Shown piece by piece: positions 12,180 through 23,790 of a DNA stretch of 64,000 nucleotides. The translations under genes were made by a program, and so were the position numbers. Position 1 is the first letter of the stretch, and each line of letters begins with the position of its first letter. The DNA lies in assembly GCA_023548195.1 (NCBI GenBank), contig JAJHZJ010000575.1, forward strand, positions 871,454 to 935,453. The letters are read 5' to 3'. The DNA comes from Bettongia penicillata ogilbyi. Lineage: Eukaryota; Chordata; Mammalia; Diprotodontia; Potoroidae. Under the pieces are notes generated by a model. That model saw only the letters and a list, made by a program, of their open reading frames with translations. It made no database searches and was not told the origin of the DNA.

Positions 12180-13262
12180 AGACTCTTTTCCTGGTCCTCT
12201 CTCTTTCACTGTCTGTCAATTCATACCATTCTTCTCAGGTTTCTTTAAGACTGTATCCTTCATCATATCATATAGCACAATCGCATTTCATTACATTCAT
12301 ATACCATGATTTGTTGTGTCATTCAAAATATGATACCGTCCCTTCTTTACTGTATCTTCCTGGGTTGTAAGTCTGGTAGTGATCTAGCTGTGTCAAAGTG
12401 CATGCACAGTTTAATAGTCCTAAATGTGAGAACAGTCCTAGAATGTTTTCTAGAATGGCTATACCTATTCACAACTCACTAATAGTGCATTAACACTCAT
12501 GCTTTCTCATTATTCCACCATTAGTCATTTTCCTTTTTTCTCAGTATCCCTGATCTTATGGATATATGGTAGAACCTCAGAGTTCCTTTAATTTGTATTT
12601 CTCTATGAACACTTTTTCCTCTGCATAACTCAGTATAGGTTGGATTTCTTCCCTGCTCATATTTTTGGACAATTATTAATTGGCAAATGTCTGTCATGCT
12701 TATAAATTTAAGTCAGTTATTACATATCTTGGAAAGGAGACATAATCAGAAGGATTTGTTATGAACTCCTCAATCCAATAATTATTTCTCTTCTAATCTT
12801 CACTATATTGGTTCTATGTGTGCAAAAATTTTGAAAATCTTCTGCAATAGAAATTTTCCATTTTATGTTCTGTGCGCTGTTCTATAATTTGTTTACTCAT
12901 GCACTCATCCATAGATCTGGTAGGTAATTTTGTCTTTGCCCCATTCATTCATTTATGATATAATCTTTTATATCTATGCTCTGCATTTTGGGGGGGGAGA
13001 TCATCTTGTATGTAATAGGAGGTATGTTTCTAATTCCAGTTTATGCTGTGTTATTGTGCAGTTTTCTCAGCAATATTTTTTTTTCAAACAGTGAGTTCTT
13101 ACTGTAACTTCCTAGAATCTTTGTATTGATCAAATTCTGGACTACTTAATGAACTTGTTTTTGTAAAATATATGTCTAATCTGTTTCACAGTTCATCCTT
13201 TCTATTTTTAAATAGAACTAGATTGTTTTGATAAATTGAAGTGTAGCTTGAGACTCAATCTT
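12180..13262 (-). mobile_element. L1 LINE fragment (ORF2 3' region), minus strand
   Basis: The plus strand carries L1 3' landmarks in reverse: 'gtgtcaaagtgcatgcacag', 'ttctagaatggctataccta', 'cacaactcactaatagtgca', 'aacctcagagttcctttaat', 'tttgtatttctct', 'catagatctggtaggtaa' and 'aaacagtgagttctta'. The same stretch appears in forward orientation at 35,940-36,050 in another L1 fragment. No reading frame survives. The element ends at a tetranucleotide run and is followed by an RTE fragment. Confidence 0.7.
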
Positions 13263-13284
13263 AGAAGTTCTCTCCTCAAGTTGT

Positions 13285-13380
13285 GATAGATACATAGGTA
13301 GGTAAGTAAATAGATAGATGGTAGATAGATTTAGATATAGATATGTAGATAGATATAGGTAAATATAGATAGACAAATGG
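13285..13380. repeat. Degenerate (GATA)n, tail of the RTE element
   Basis: Imperfect GATA/TAGG repeats sit exactly at the 3' end of the minus-strand RTE fragment. RTE-clade LINEs usually end in short tandem repeats rather than poly(A), so this is best read as the element's tail. Confidence 0.6.
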
Positions 13381-13391
13381 TTGGTCTGTTG

Positions 13392-14610
13392 GTTGCTTTT
13401 CCTTCATTCATGAAGACGACTAAAATGACATCACTTGACAAAGTCAAGTTTTAATGTGTCTGACTGGCTGATCAGACCAATACAAGTTTGGAATGCTCTA
13501 TCACAGATCAGGCAGAAAAAGTCCATATGAATGTTTGTGGTGAATACTCTAAATTTGAGTATCCTTATGTTTCCTTTGAGCCGTCTCGATCCTGCTTTGC
13601 TTATATAGAAGTTGCTTATACAGCACCTTCTCTGATGTGGGCATGCCATGCTGAGTGGTCCTGTGCCAGTGTCTCCCATGTCACACAATCAATTCCAAAG
13701 TCTTGAGAGAGACCTTGAGAGTGTCCTTGTATCGCATCTTCTGACTACCATGTGATCACTTGTCTTGTGTGAGTTCTCCATAAAATAATCTTTTTGGCAA
13801 GCAAATGTTTTGCATTAGAAAAATGTGGCCAGCCCATTGGAGTTGCACTCTCTGCAGTATAGTTTAAATGCTTGCCAGTTTAGTTCAAGTAAGGACTTCA
13901 GTGTCTTACTTTATCCAGCCAGGTGATCTTCAGAATCTTCCTAAGACAATCTTCAAATGGAAGTGATTCAGCTTCCTGGCATGGAGCTAGTAGACTGTCC
14001 AAATTTCACAGGCATACAACAATGAGGTCAGCACAATGTCTCTGTAAACCTTCAGTTTGGTAGCCAGCCTAATGCCTCTTCTCTCCCATACGTCTCTTCA
14101 GAGCCTCCCAAACACTGAGCTAACTCTAGCAATGTGTATGTCAAACTCATTGTCAAGGTGTACATCCCTGGAAAGTACACTACCAAGGTAAGTGAACGTA
14201 TCCACAACATTCAAAACTTCTCCATTTACCATAAACAATGGTTGCACATATGGATGGTATTGTGGTGGCTGATAGAGTACCTGTGCTTTCTTGGTGTTGT
14301 TAGCCAAAATTAGTACAAGCAGCAGATAACTGATCCATACTTTGTTGCATCTCTGCTTCAGAGGCTGCACTGAGTACACAATCATCTGCAAACAGAAGAT
14401 CATGCACCAACACTCCCTTCACTTTGGTCTTGGCTTGTAGTCTTTTCAAGTTGAAAAATTTACCATCAGTACAGTTGCCAGCCTTGATGCCATATTCATC
14501 CTTATTGAAAGCATTTGACAACATAGCTGAAAACATCATGCTAAAAAGCATCAGAGCAAGTACACAGCCCTGTTTCACTCCATTGGTGACTGGAAAGGCA
14601 CAACAGCATC
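13392..14610 (-). mobile_element. RTE-clade LINE fragment, reverse transcriptase C-terminal half
   Basis: The element encoded a protein with endonuclease and reverse transcriptase; only the RT C-terminal half and the tail remain. The minus-strand frame 14,300-14,578 begins with MKQGCVLA, a conserved RT palm motif, and carries FADD (residues 63-66, about 14,381-14,392), the metal-binding RT motif. The next frame (14,098-14,403) continues with VDTFTYLGS, the RTE thumb signature. The last frame (13,431-13,688) ends in FFCLICDRAF..GLIS, a CxxC zinc-finger-like end known from RTE proteins, with the expected histidines altered. Several frameshifts and a 5' truncation at about 14,610 make it inactive. 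The 3' end meets a GATA-type tail. Confidence 0.85.
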
Positions 14611-14744
14611 TTCAATTTAGTCTTTACTTATCTTTCTGGTGTTATTTCATATTATTCCCTTTGTGTTCAATAATTTCCAGTTAAACTATGTTAGAAATCA
14701 TTGCACACATTTGGCAGGCTGTCACTTATCTCTATGTAGATGAA

Positions 14745-14995
14745 AAAGTCTTCCTCCATCTCTACATCTTCACTTTCCCTTAAGACTCAGCTCAGGTGCT
14801 GTCTTCTCTCTGAAACCTTCTCTGATTCCTTTGTTGTTACTGGCCTTCCCCATATTGCATTGTACTTATTCATTTGTATATGTACCTATCAGTGGGATAT
14901 AAACTCCTAAAGGGAAGGGACCATTTCCATTTTGTCTTCATACGATCCAGGTTTCTACTAAATTGCCTTTCTCATGGGTACATAACAAAGGAATT
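14745..14995 (+). mobile_element. L2 LINE 3' end
   Basis: Contains 'aagactcagctcaggtgctg', 'ctctgaaaccttctctgatt', 'gggatataaactcctaaagg' and 'gaaggaattgaattgaat'-like ending ('caaaggaattgaattgaatg'), in L2 order, with the usual short-repeat terminus. Confidence 0.7.
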
Positions 14996-15734
14996 GAATT
15001 GAATGAAATCTCAAAGTAACCTATAGCTGGTGAAAGAACATGAGCTCTGGAACCAAACAGTAAATATTTCAAAAGGTATCATTAAGGAGATATTTGATTG
15101 TGGGAAGCAGTGGGTCAGCCACATAAAAGAAAATGAAGAACTTTTTGGAAACCTAATTGCTATCAGCATATGCATACTATGTTAATAAAACTAGAAGGCT
15201 GAAAGCTCAGTGGATAGGTCTATGGAGGATTTACAGAATGATATGCTTGAGAATTGCACAAAATTAGAAGACTTGAATAGATGATGAGCTTCATGGGTTA
15301 CAAATCAGCCCTCAAGCATGACATCCATTGTTGCATATGGGGTTCTATTTGGTCAAAACACCTAAAGAAAAATAAATACATATAATCAGGCAATTATATG
15401 ATAATCAAAATACAAAATTATGTATGCTTAAGAGGTTCTGTTTGCTATTTGGTGCATTAATTGTCTGAGTAATTCTAGAGTTTGGCATCTCATTGGTTTA
15501 TTTCCCAATTGATGTGTGTGTTTTTATTTTAGAAACACACACCTGTCACTGTTGCTATACTTTGATTAATGGTAAGAAATGTTTTCCTTCTCATTGGATT
15601 TTGATTGACTTGATATCTCTAAGAACACTTGGGAATGATGGGAGTTTATTTCAATTTGATGAACTCTGATTGTACTCTCTGTGCACTGGTTCCTAATTAG
15701 CCCCATTCTTTCAAATTCCTATCCTACTGAATAA
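14996..15734. other. Unique sequence
   Basis: No gene or repeat recognised. Confidence 0.35.
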
Positions 15735-15830
15735 CCATTTATAGGTAGGGTCAAATGAAATAATATATTTAAAGCACTCAAAGTTTTAACATGCTATAAA
15801 ATGTTGGCTGTTATTTTTAAAAAAACAGCT
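15735..15830 (+). repeat. MIR 3'-end fragment
   Basis: Reads 'taggtagggtcaaatgaaat', 'aaagcactcaaagttt' and 'ttggctgttattttt', the 3' end of MIR. Confidence 0.5.
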
Positions 15831-16894
15831 ATTGCTATCAGTGATAGTCAAGCCATTTCCCACTTGAAACACTAGCCTGATAATTTTATTTCATCATCTA
15901 TTATTTCTGAAATAAGAGCATGAGAAAGCACTAATATGCGAGAAAATTTGGAAAATGCTGTGATTGACTTCAATACATATTTAGTCCTCTCTAAATGGAG
16001 ATCTTTTGGTCTTTCTGGATCAGAAGTTGAACCATAGAAAGTAGAGGCAAAAAACTTAAAATTAAAACTAAAAAATAGATTCAATTTAGATGAAGAAAAT
16101 AGCGAGTCCTTGCACAAATATGCAAATGTGAGCCACACCTCCTGCACACTGCAGCTGGAAGGTAATGAAGTGAACTAGTTAATAGAAATATTCATGAGTA
16201 TGACCAAGGAGAAACCATGATAAGAGACTAGAAACTTAGCCAGAGATTAATCTCCATGAAAAAAAAAAACAACAACAAAAAAGAACACCAAAAAAACAAC
16301 TAAACCTATGTGTTAACACAAAAATATCATGTCTTGTCAACATTGTAGCAAGTGTCCATTCATGACAAAGTTGTGTTTCTTTTCACTGCTTTTTTCTCTT
16401 TTGCTTCAATATTCTGCTAAATCCCCACCAAAGATGAATTTTATTACAAACACAGATATGAGTAATGGCATCCTCAGACCTCCCCCAGTCATACATCACC
16501 TCCCGCTTACCACATCAAGTACTTCAGAGTTCAAGGGGGAAGAAGCCAGAAAGGGCTGGTTGCAACCCCAGATGTAAGTCAGTCCCCATCTCAGATGTTT
16601 CCCTGGGGAGATTGGGGAGGGAAATTAAGTATCCTGAGGTCAAAGTACAAGAATAAAGAATTTTTAGGCAATAACTAGGTACAGAAATGCCTGAGATAAA
16701 AGACTGGGGAGGAACATGCAACTGAGAATAATGTGGGAAGGTGATACTGCTAATACAATACTTTCTATGTCTGTCTTAGTGTTTATTTTCTGTTTCCGTA
16801 TGTTTATCTCTCTTTCTCTGTCTCTGTCTTTTTTTCTCTTTGTTCCCACCTTTTTCCTGTCAGAAATCTCCCTCAGTGAAATTGATAACTCCAT
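15831..16894. other. Unique sequence
   Basis: No gene recognised. Several overlapping short ORFs on both strands near 16,330-16,950 have low-complexity products and no supporting features. An A/C-rich run lies at 16,260-16,305. Confidence 0.35.
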
Positions 16895-17040
16895 TACTGA
16901 AAAGAGTAACCAAGAGTTGGTAGATCTGTATTGGAGTCTCAGATCTGCCACCAATTAGCTACGTGACCTTCAGAAAGTCCCTCGTCTGGCTGAGTCTCTG
17001 ACCTAGGACAACTTTTAATTGTCTCATATCCTGTGTGACA
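16895..17040 (+). repeat. MIR SINE
   Basis: Contains 'tggagtctcagatctgccac', 'caattagctacgtgacctt' and 'gaaagtccctcg', a MIR head and core in forward orientation. Confidence 0.6.
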
Positions 17041-18168
17041 ACAGTGGCAGCCTATTTTGTGGATGATCCAAGCTGCTACTGATGTAGGAATTTCTGACTA
17101 TAGGATGAAATTATTAATTAATTATTAATTAATTAATTTTTTTCTCTTATTTATTTATTTATTTATTTAACTTTTTACAATCATTTTCACAAAATTTTGG
17201 GTTCCAAATTTTCTCCCCTTTTAACCCCTCCCCCCACCCCAATACCCCAAGCAATCTAATTTTCCCTATCTCCAATCTGCCCTCTCTTCTGTTATCCCTC
17301 TCTTCTCTTGTCTCCATCTTCTCTTTTCTCCTGTAGGGCCAGATGACTTTCTATTCCTCATTAACTGTATGTCTTTTTTCCTAGTAGCAACAACAATACT
17401 AAACAGTTGTTCCTAAAATTTGAGTTCCAAATTCTCCCCATCCCTCCCTCCCCACCCATTCCCTTTGGGAAGGCAGGCAATTCAATATAGGCCATATCTG
17501 TGTAGTTTTGCAAATGACTTCCCTGATAGTCGTGTTGTGTAAGACTAACTGAATTACCCTCCATCCTATCCTGCCCCTCATTGTTTCTCTTCTGTCTTTT
17601 GATCCTGTCCCTCCCCAAGAGTGTTGACTTCACATTACTCCCTCCTCCCTTTCCCCTCCCTTCCATCATCCCCCCCCCTACTTATCTCCTTCTCCCCCAC
17701 TTTCCTATACTGTATGATAGGTTTTCATACCAAAATGAGTGTGCATTTCATTCCCTCCTCTAGTCAAATGTGATGAGGGTAAACTAATTGTTTTTTTTTC
17801 TCAGCTCTCCTCTTTTTCCCTCCACTAAGAAGTCTCCTACTTTCCTCTTAAATGACATATAATTACCCCATTCCCTTTCACCCTCTTTCCTCCCAGTACA
17901 TTTCTCTCTCACCATTTGCCTTAATTTCTTTTAAGATATGGTCCCATCCTATTCAATTCACTCTATGCTCTGTCTCTGTATGTGTGTGCATGTGTGTATG
18001 TGTGTGTGCGTGCATGCATGTACGTGTGTGTGTGATCCCACCAACTACCCAGATACTGAAAAGTTTTAAGAGTTACAAATATTGTCTTTCCATGTAGGAA
18101 TGTAAACAGTTCACTTCTGGTAAGTCCCTTAAGACTTCTCTTTGCTGTTTACTTTTTCATGCTTCTTC

Positions 18169-19273
18169 TCATTCTTGTGTTTGAAAGTCAAATTTTCTTT
18201 TCAGCTCTGGTCTTTTCATCAAGAATGATTGAAAGTCCTCTATTTCATTGAAAGACCATATTTTCCCTTGAAGTATTATACTCAGTTTAGCTGGGTAGGT
18301 GATTCTTGGTTTGAGTCCTAGTTCCTTTGACTTCTGGAATATCCTATTCCATGCCCTTTGATCCCTTAATGTAGAAGCTGCTAGATCTTGAGTTATCCTG
18401 ACTGTATTTCCACAGTACTGGAATTGTTTCTTTCTGGTTGCTTGCAAGATTTTCTCCTTGACCTGGAAGTTCTGGAATTTGGCCAAAATCTTCCTAGGAG
18501 TTTCTCTTTTTGGATCTCTTTCAGGTGGTGATTGATGGTTTCTTTCAATACTTATTTTGCCCTCTGGTTCTAGAATGTCAGGGCAGTTTTCCTTGATAGT
18601 TTCATGGAAGATGATATCTAGGCTCTTTTTTTGATCATGGCTTTCAGGTAGTCCCATAATTTTTAAATTGTCTCTCCTGGATCTATTTTCCAGGTCAGTT
18701 GTTTTTCCCATGAGATATTTCACATTCTCTTCCATTTTTGCATTCTTTTGGCTTTGTTTGGTGATTTCTTGGTTTCTCGTAAAGTCATTAGACTCCATCT
18801 GTTCCGTTCTAATTTTGAGAGAACTAATAAATGCAGTGAGCTTTTGAACCTCTTTTTCCATTTGGTTAATTCTGCTTTTGAAAGCATTCTTCTCCTCATT
18901 GGCTTTTTGAACCTCTTTTGCCAATTGAGTGAGCCTATTCTTCAAGGTTTTATTTGCTTCAGCATTTTTTGGGGTCTCCTTAACCAAGGTATTGACCCGT
19001 TTTTTCATACTTTTCTTGCATCTCTCTCATTTCTCTTCCCAGTTTTTCCTCCACCTGTCTAACTTGCTTTTCAAAATCCTTTTTGAGCTCTTCCTCGACC
19101 TGAGCCCACCCGACATCCCCCTGGGGTGCCTGAGGTGTTGAGGCCCCACCCTCCACGTCTTTCCCTGATGGCAAGAATATTTCCTTGTCCTTGTCAGATC
19201 CGAATGTCAGGATCATTTGCATTTGTTGGAAAAAACTCTCTATAGTCTTATTTTTCTTCCCTTTTCTAGGCAT
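18169..19273 (-). pseudogene. HAL1 copy 1 ORF1 (L1 ORF1p-like RNA-binding protein), one frameshift
   Basis: The product is related to L1 ORF1p, a trimeric nucleic-acid chaperone that coats element RNA in cytoplasmic particles. It starts with a basic MPRKGKKNK at 19,273. A long E/K-rich coiled coil follows (around residues 65-180), then an RRM-like part (LKIMGLPESHDQKKS) and the C-terminal domain with VRITQDLAASTLRDQRAWN and the hallmark PRITYPAKLS. The frame shifts near 19,009: the minus strand has six A where copy 2 has five, so the first frame runs on to 18,980 and the rest (18,169-19,008) is open in another frame. Apart from this one base, the roughly 367-codon frame is uninterrupted, which suggests recent decay. 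Confidence 0.85.
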
Positions 19274-20027
19274 TTTCCCAGCCAGTTACTTGACTTCTGA
19301 GATTCCTGTCCACCCCCGCCTAGATCTGCCCAGCTAGTGCTTGGGGTCTGAGATTCAAATGGGCTTTCCGCAGCAAGCTTTAGTTCTGGCGCTGGGGTGG
19401 GGGCAGGGTCCGCCTCCCAGGCTCATTTCCCTCAGGGGCTTTATGCAGAGGCTTTCAGTAAAAGAGCGGGGTCAGGCAGGGCCATCTCCCAGCCTCAGCT
19501 CCCTCAGGTTGTTTATGCAGAGACTTTCAGTAATGAAGATCCTGCCTGCTGCTGAGGGAATCCGGGCAGCCGCCGCTGCTGCCTCCGCTGCCGCCCACAC
19601 CTCTGCCTCCGCCACTTTCTGCCCCTGTCTCTGCCACCGCTGCTTCCTCCCGAGGGGCCAAGTCACGGAGACACTCTGCTCCCCTCCTCCAGCCAGCCGT
19701 CTCTCTCACTGACCTGTAGCTTCTGTGGGCGGAGGAACTTTCCCGGCTGCCAGAGCTTCCGTCCCTGAAGCCTGCTTGGGTCAGCTTCTCTGGGGCCGCG
19801 GCCAGGGCAGTGCTGGGGGTGGGGTCCGCTTTCCGGGGCGTGATGGACCCTGGGGACGGGTCTCCAGGGCTCCCTGGAATGGAAATCTCTTCCACTCCGT
19901 TTCTGTACCCCTTTCAGTGGTCCAGAAGATATGGGGTCTCTTTTTACATTAATTCTATGGGCTGTGGTTTCGGAGCTCGTAAACATCCGTCCTTCTACTC
20001 CGCCATCTTGGCTCTGCCCCTGAAAGC
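19274..20027 (-). promoter_or_regulatory. HAL1 copy 1 5' UTR/internal promoter with tandem unit
   Basis: GC- and CpG-rich against an AT-rich background, as expected for an L1-type internal promoter. It contains a tandem duplication: a unit ending in 'tttatgcagaggctttcagta' minus its last base occupies 19,407-19,460 and a diverged second unit 19,480-19,532, spaced about 73 bp. Copy 2 has this unit only once (about 34,248-34,300). L1 promoters in other mammals are also built from tandem monomers. Confidence 0.65.
20000..20010 (-). promoter_or_regulatory. YY1-type site at the HAL1 copy 1 5' end
   Basis: The minus strand reads CAAGATGGCGG about 20 bases inside the element's 5' end. The same motif near the 5' end of human L1 binds YY1 and sets the transcription start. 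In copy 2 the matching site (34,721-34,731) has changed, and in copy 3 (43,481-43,490) it has decayed further. Confidence 0.7.
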
Positions 20028-20029
20028 TT

Positions 20030-20734
20030 AATTATTGATCAATGACCTGTGTATGATGGGATCTATTTCTTGTTTACTATATACTGAAACCACCATACAG
20101 CAATTTTGAGAAAAATTCACCTACTTGAGTAGAATAAACATTGTCTTAAATGGAGTATATTATAACCCTTTCTGCTTCCATGTTGAGATAGTTTTCTTTG
20201 CATCAGATCTAAAACTACTTGTAACTTAACCGTCCTGTTAAAATTTCACCTAATTTTCTTTTTATCTTGTGAGAAACCTTACTTTGCTTTCTGTCCTTCT
20301 TCAATGCCCCCTTCCATCTCCAACACATACATACTTTTAAGATAATGGCAGTTTCCCCCAAGACCATTTTCACTATAGTTATTAGCATCTGCATGACAGG
20401 CTGCCAATAATAAGATAAAATAACCTCCCAAGGTTACTGAATGTGTGCTATCCTTAGGCTAATTATGAGAACCTGCACAGTGTAAACCTCCTACTCTAAT
20501 AACCGCCACTTAAGTGTGTAAGGCCACTGGGTCTTGCGTGTGGATGAAATCCAAGCTGCCTAAAGTATCAATCACAACTTCAGAATAGTTATCTATAAGT
20601 TCAACTATATATATAATCATGTCAATGAATATTCTTCAAACCTTCAAGATCATGTGAAGAAGAGAAGTTTTGGTAAGTAGAATCATAAACAAGACTCACT
20701 TCCAAAATAATTGCAAAAAAATCATTCACTTGCA
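20030..20734. other. Unique sequence
   Basis: No gene or repeat recognised. Confidence 0.35.
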
Positions 20735-20972
20735 TCCAACTCTTCATGATCTCATTTGAGATTGTGTTTTGTTTGTTTGCTGTTCTTGGCAAAGATATAA
20801 GAGTGGTTTGCCATTTCCTTCTCTAGCATATGAGAAAACTAAGGAAAAAAGGATATGTAACTTTTCTAGATTCACATGTCTAGTAAGTGTCTAAGGCTAG
20901 ATTTGAACTCAGGAAAACAAGTCTTCCTGACTCTAGACCTGGCACTCTATCCACTGTGCCACCTAGCTGGCA
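20735..20972 (-). mobile_element. tRNA-derived SINE (MAR1/WSINE-like)
   Basis: Reversed copy with 'tgcatccaactcttcatgat', 'gtggtttgccatttccttct', 'gatttgaactcagg' and 'tatccactgtgccacctagc'. The tRNA head is on the right, so the element is on the minus strand. Nearly full length. Confidence 0.8.
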
Positions 20973-21909
20973 CATGCAAAAACAGTTCTACCTGAAATCA
21001 AACCCTGCCTCTGATTCTTATTCAACGTCCACCAAAAGCATTCATATTCTAGCAGCCTTCTCCATCATTGTGGTACCTAGCTGGCTGTGCCAATCTTCAA
21101 TATATCCCACTTTTGTATACATAAGATATACACTTTACTTTCACTTTTTAGAAACAAAATCATAACTCTCCCTACATGGCAAACCACTAAAAGAGAATTT
21201 GGTGCTTCATGTTAAAGAAAGAACAAGAGAGAGAGTAATCATTTCTTGAGCCTTTGAAACCTTTCCCTTGAATCTAGGATATCTTCATGTATCTAATCTA
21301 TAAAATTAGAAGAATGGTCCAGGTAATCATTTGGTACCATTTTTCTCTAAATTGTTATAAGTATATTTTTGTCTCTAGTTTAAAATGAACCGTTTCATTT
21401 TTGAGTCAAATAATCATATTAAAGTAATCATTTTGCATGAAGTTGGAGATTTCAGTCATCAACAGAAGGATGCTAAAACACCTCTGACTAGAATGAGAAT
21501 CCCTAAACTCAGCTACCTATCTAAAAGACTGATCTAGCTAAAAGAATTCTCATCAGAGCAGAATTGTATGAGATTGAAAATAATGACGAACTATTGCATA
21601 TAAAAAGTTGGAAGCAAAAATCATCTAGTCTCACTTGCTCATTTTATAGATGATGAAACTAAAGTCATTCTGCAAAATTCACAAATTGTTCTTTTGGGTT
21701 CTTTTGACCACATTTCTTTTCAGATCTTTATTTTGCTTACTATTGGAACAGTCTTGCGAAAACTAGACACACAGGGTATATTGAATTCTTTTGCCCATAC
21801 TATCTGATTTTGCTCAATTGTGGGAGACATCCTAATTAGCACAATTGCATGAAAATAAGTCCAACATTAAAAATTACTATCTAATATTACTTAGCTTTAT
21901 ATGTGTCAC
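20973..21909. other. Unique sequence with a small MIR remnant
   Basis: A short reversed MIR core, 'ttttatagatgatgaaact', is seen near 21,642-21,662. Otherwise nothing recognised. Confidence 0.35.
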
Positions 21910-22035
21910 ATTCAATCCTATTCAACAAGTTTTAAACAGCACATTTATTACATACCTACTATATATGCAAGTCACTCTACTAAATACTGGGCATACAAAG
22001 ATAAAAATAAGTTAATAGTCTCAGTCTTCAAGAAT
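21910..22035 (+). repeat. Dispersed repeat ('ttattacatacctactatat' type)
   Basis: Same recurring family as 1,970: 'cacatttattacataccta', 'ctctactaaatactgggca', 'caaagataaaaataag', 'agtcttcaagaattgcc'. Related longer copy at 27,868-28,120. Confidence 0.5.
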
Positions 22036-22289
22036 TGCCTTTTTTTAATAGAAAAGAAAACATTAGGATACATTAATGAATAGGGACTAAATTCATGGAT
22101 AGAACCTTTGTGGGAAAGGCAATCATAGTTCAGAGAAAACTGTACCTGGTTACCCAACAAATGGGTAGAAGTAGAGACTGGTGTCATAAAAGTTAAGGAA
22201 CGACCAATGGGAGAAGGTAGTCATTGATGTCAAAAGATATACAGAAGTTGAAAAGGAAATTAAGAAAAGTTGAAATTAAGAAAAGTTCC

Positions 22290-22690
22290 TGATGTTATTT
22301 AATGATCTTGGAGAGAGCAGTCCATTGGTGGAGTGAGAAACCAGATGTTAAGAGTTTAAGAATTGATTGGGAGAGAAGGCACTGAAGTTCACAACTGAAA
22401 ATCACTTTTCCTGATTTTCTTTCTTGGAGGTGGGCCAGGAAATGGAGGAGATGTGAATATTATGTGAAAGGATGGAAAGTCATTTTGTTAATGGAGGAGA
22501 CCTATGAACAAGGAAGGAGCAAAAATATAAGGAGAGAGGGAAGAGAAAGAAGAGAAAAGGGATGATTAAATGAACAGTCAGAAAGGAGATGGCAAAGAAT
22601 ACTTCTTCCACAGCACAAATGGAAAGTTTAGGCTCGAGGAGGAGAATGCCACCTTTTCTTCAGAGACAGGGGCAAAGGAGGGAGAAAATG
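22290..22690 (+). repeat. Ancient dispersed repeat, purine-rich
   Basis: Reads 'gagcagtccattggtggagt', 'agaattgattgggagagaag', 'aatggaggagacctatgaac', 'ggctcgaggaggagaat'. It resembles the internal part of an ancient mammalian repeat that is also seen at 38,090-38,720 and 51,480-51,960. I cannot name the family. Confidence 0.4.
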
Positions 22691-23639
22691 GGACATTATT
22701 GAGGTTGCAATTTGTAGGTGTGTTACTATTATTGTCCAAAATTTGACTTACGCAGACAAAGAAACTGAAGACAGAAAAGAACTGATTTCACTTTTGCATC
22801 AACTACTAATCATAGCACTAATTTTCCCATCTAACACTAGAAATCAATACAATGGAACTAGAGAGGTCATTTAAGAAGCCTATAGCATTACTACAAAAGC
22901 CAGCCATTCTTCCTCAGGCAATTCACCATTTTTCTCCTAGCCTTTTTAGAGAAGTAATCTCCATCCTTTTCAAGTAGGCGAGCACCATTTTAATGTCAAA
23001 AACTTATCACAGAATTCAGCATAATGGGAGCTGTACTGCTCATACAATCCATTAATTAAGAAAATACATAATAACCAAAACAATTATAATTCAGTAATGC
23101 TTTTAAATAAATTTCTTTATTGATCACAGTAGCATCTATATACACATATTGTGTTTATTGTTATATATTATGTTATATATGATATGTGCTGTATATATGT
23201 ATGTGTGTTGCATGTGTATTTATTTTCATATATGTATTTGAAAAAAATAATTACTTATCTACGTATTAGACATTATTCACTCTGTATAGGGTGTATTTGC
23301 TAAATAAAGGTCAAAGCGTTAGTACATCTTTTATTTTGTTTTAGTGAAATCTTTAGCTTTTACATCATCTTTATTCCAAAACTACCTCTCACCATCCCCT
23401 AACCAGAGATCCATCCCTTGCAAGAAAGGATTAAGAAAATAAAAGCAGCTTGGAAAAACTAAGCAATGTCTCAAACAACCTGTCATTCGATATTGCAATG
23501 TTCCACAATCATAGCCCTTCACCTCTGGAGTACATATCTCTTTACATATCACTTCCAACAACTTTGTAGCCCCTGTTCCTCCAGAGGTGCAGAGTAAATT
23601 AATTTGGGAACCAGTACCTGAGTTTATCTAGTCATCAGA
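22691..23639. other. Unique sequence with a TA/TG-rich run
   Basis: A degenerate alternating TA/TG run lies at about 23,140-23,245. No gene recognised. Confidence 0.4.
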
Positions 23640-23790
23640 TTTTGAATGAGAAAAACTAGTCCAACCTCCTTCACGTAACAAATTAGGAAACTGAGGCTGT
23701 GAGAGGAACAAATACTTGCCTATGATTATCCAACTTGTTAAGGTCAAGAGTGAGGACCAGACCTCAGGTCTTTTGAGTGAAGATTAAGAT
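23640..23790 (-). repeat. MIR SINE
   Basis: Reversed core 'aaattaggaaactgaggctg', then 'gattatccaacttgttaagg' and 'accagacctcaggtctttt'. Confidence 0.65.

Larger units (their letters stand above)
17127..20027 (-). mobile_element. Full-length HAL1 (ORF1-only L1 relative), copy 1
   Basis: About 2.9 kb: GC-rich 5' UTR (19,274-20,027), ORF1 (18,169-19,273), and a roughly 1.04-kb 3' UTR ending in an A-rich 'aaataaataaataaat' tail at about 17,150. There is no reverse transcriptase or endonuclease sequence, yet both ends are present, which is the organisation of HAL1 elements that depend on L1 ORF2p in trans. Two more elements in this window (31,940-34,746 and 43,481-46,155) share the same ORF1-to-3'UTR join, so the absence of ORF2 is a family trait and not a private deletion. 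A possible 9-bp target duplication 'ttaattatt' lies at 17,118-17,126 and 20,028-20,036, but the AT-rich site makes it weak. This copy looks the youngest of the three: CpGs persist in the 5' UTR. Confidence 0.85.

Noticed and set aside
16329..17763. Cluster of 60-100-codon ORFs on both strands
   Set aside because: Composition-driven frames in pyrimidine-rich DNA and in the HAL1 3' UTR; no domains.
18748..19141. Plus-strand ORFs over HAL1 copy 1
   Set aside because: Antisense shadows of the coiled-coil part of ORF1.
19274..20027. CpG-rich block read as a host gene CpG island
   Set aside because: It is the internal promoter region of HAL1 copy 1, bounded by the element's 5' end and ORF1.
19341..20031. 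Several ORFs of 64-123 codons on both strands
   Set aside because: GC-rich 5' UTR of HAL1 copy 1; low stop density follows from composition.
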